NCBI GenBank assembly: GCA_017881545.1
Contig: JADGQU010000116.1
Coordinates: 1 to 7,032, forward strand
DNA length: 7,032 nt
Source of the DNA: Gemmatimonadaceae bacterium
Lineage (GTDB): Bacteria; Gemmatimonadota; Gemmatimonadetes; Gemmatimonadales; Gemmatimonadaceae
Reading direction: 5' to 3'
The notes under the pieces were generated by a model. It worked only from the letters and a program-made list of their open reading frames with translations. It was not told the DNA's origin and made no database searches. Within the stretch, counting starts at the first letter, position 1; each line of letters starts with the position of its first letter. This document shows, in pieces, positions 6,601-7,032 of the stretch. The position numbers and the translations under genes are program-made.

Positions 6601-7032
6601 TCAGCGCCCGAGCCAGTAGTTCACCTTGACCTGAAACACGTTCGTCGGCCGGTCGCGGAAGATTGCGCTCCTCTGCGCACCGAAATCGAAATTGCCGTTG
6701 GGATCGTTTCCGGTCCGGCTCTGCGTCCACACGAAGAACACAGTCGAGCCCGGCCGATACTCCCAGCGCACAACTGCATTGCCGATCAGTGACCGGAAGG
6801 TGAAGTCTGGGTCGCCGAAGGAGAACGGAGCCGCGGCACCCGCGCCGTCCGGATCAACCGTGTAGATCGCGCTGCTCGAAGCGGTTGCCGGCGTGCGGGT
6901 GATCGTCCCGATGTCCTGCCCGTAAATCACCTTTTGGGCGGTGCGCGGCGCCGCGAACTCGCGGAACGACGAGTAAGCCCCGGTCGCGATGAATGGCTGC
7001 GCGAAGAGCTGCAGCGTGAGGTTCGGATTGAA
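6601..7032 (-). CDS. DUF5916-type outer-membrane beta-barrel protein, C-terminal part
   Basis: The frame is open from the right edge to a TGA at 6603-6601, giving the last 143 residues of a larger protein whose start lies outside. An internal GTG at 6930 is not the real start, because the frame continues upstream with typical family sequence (FNPNLTLQLFAQPFIATGAY). Alternating hydrophobic and polar residues with aromatic girdles, for example AVVRWEYRPGSTVFFVWTQS and the end NVFQVKVNYWLGR, are typical of the last strands of an outer-membrane barrel. They match the C-terminus of the DUF5916 proteins, which carry an N-terminal family-9-like carbohydrate-binding domain (not visible here). The protein would sit in the outer membrane; its substrate and role are unknown. 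The final residue is Arg rather than the usual Phe or Trp of many outer-membrane proteins. Confidence 0.82.
   Translation of the reverse strand, partial: FNPNLTLQLFAQPFIATGAYSSFREFAAPRTAQKVIYGQDIGTITRTPATASSSAIYTVDPDGAGAAAPFSFGDPDFTFRSLIGNAVVRWEYRPGSTVFFVWTQSRTGNDPNGNFDFGAQRSAIFRDRPTNVFQVKVNYWLGR

Noticed and set aside
6601..6930. Separate 109-residue gene starting at GTG 6930
   Set aside because: The frame is open to the window edge with continuous beta-barrel family sequence upstream, so this is an internal codon of a larger gene.

Overview
The window is GC-rich, gene-dense bacterial DNA. The outer ends are incomplete genes: a GHL10-type glycosyl-hydrolase-like protein on the left, and the C-terminal part of a DUF5916-type outer-membrane beta-barrel protein on the right. 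That combination, with the DUF969/DUF979/DUF2891 genes and the base composition, best fits Gemmatimonadota or a related environmental lineage. This is a judgement from gene content, not a measured placement. No RNA gene, CRISPR array, insertion sequence, phage gene or attachment site was seen.

Layout: bases 1-302 (minus) are the 5' part of an exported GHL10/DUF187 family gene. It diverges from an aldehyde dehydrogenase of the succinate-semialdehyde dehydrogenase GabD1/Sad type (333-1730, plus), with only 30 bp between the two starts. The dehydrogenase converges on a tightly packed minus-strand operon, 6478 down to 1763. In order of transcription this holds DUF969 membrane protein, DUF979 membrane protein, DUF2891 protein, an unrecognised four-helix membrane protein, and a sodium:solute symporter (SSS/SLC5) family transporter. 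Its junctions are a 4-bp overlap (GTGA), a 1-bp overlap (TGATG), a 12-bp gap and a 4-bp overlap (ATGA), so co-transcription and translational coupling are very likely. After a 122-bp gap, the far right (6601-7032, minus) is the end of the DUF5916-type gene.

Functional reading: the operon appears to combine two uptake modules, a DUF969+DUF979 pair and a symporter with a small membrane partner, around one predicted soluble helical protein, DUF2891. From memory, DUF969/DUF979 genes often sit beside pyroglutamyl peptidase or 5-oxoprolinase genes. A small carboxylate, amino acid or pyroglutamyl compound is therefore a reasonable guess for the substrate, but nothing in this window proves it. The aldehyde dehydrogenase is on the opposite strand and need not belong to the same pathway. 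The operon is the most interesting part of the window, because four of its five genes have no established function.
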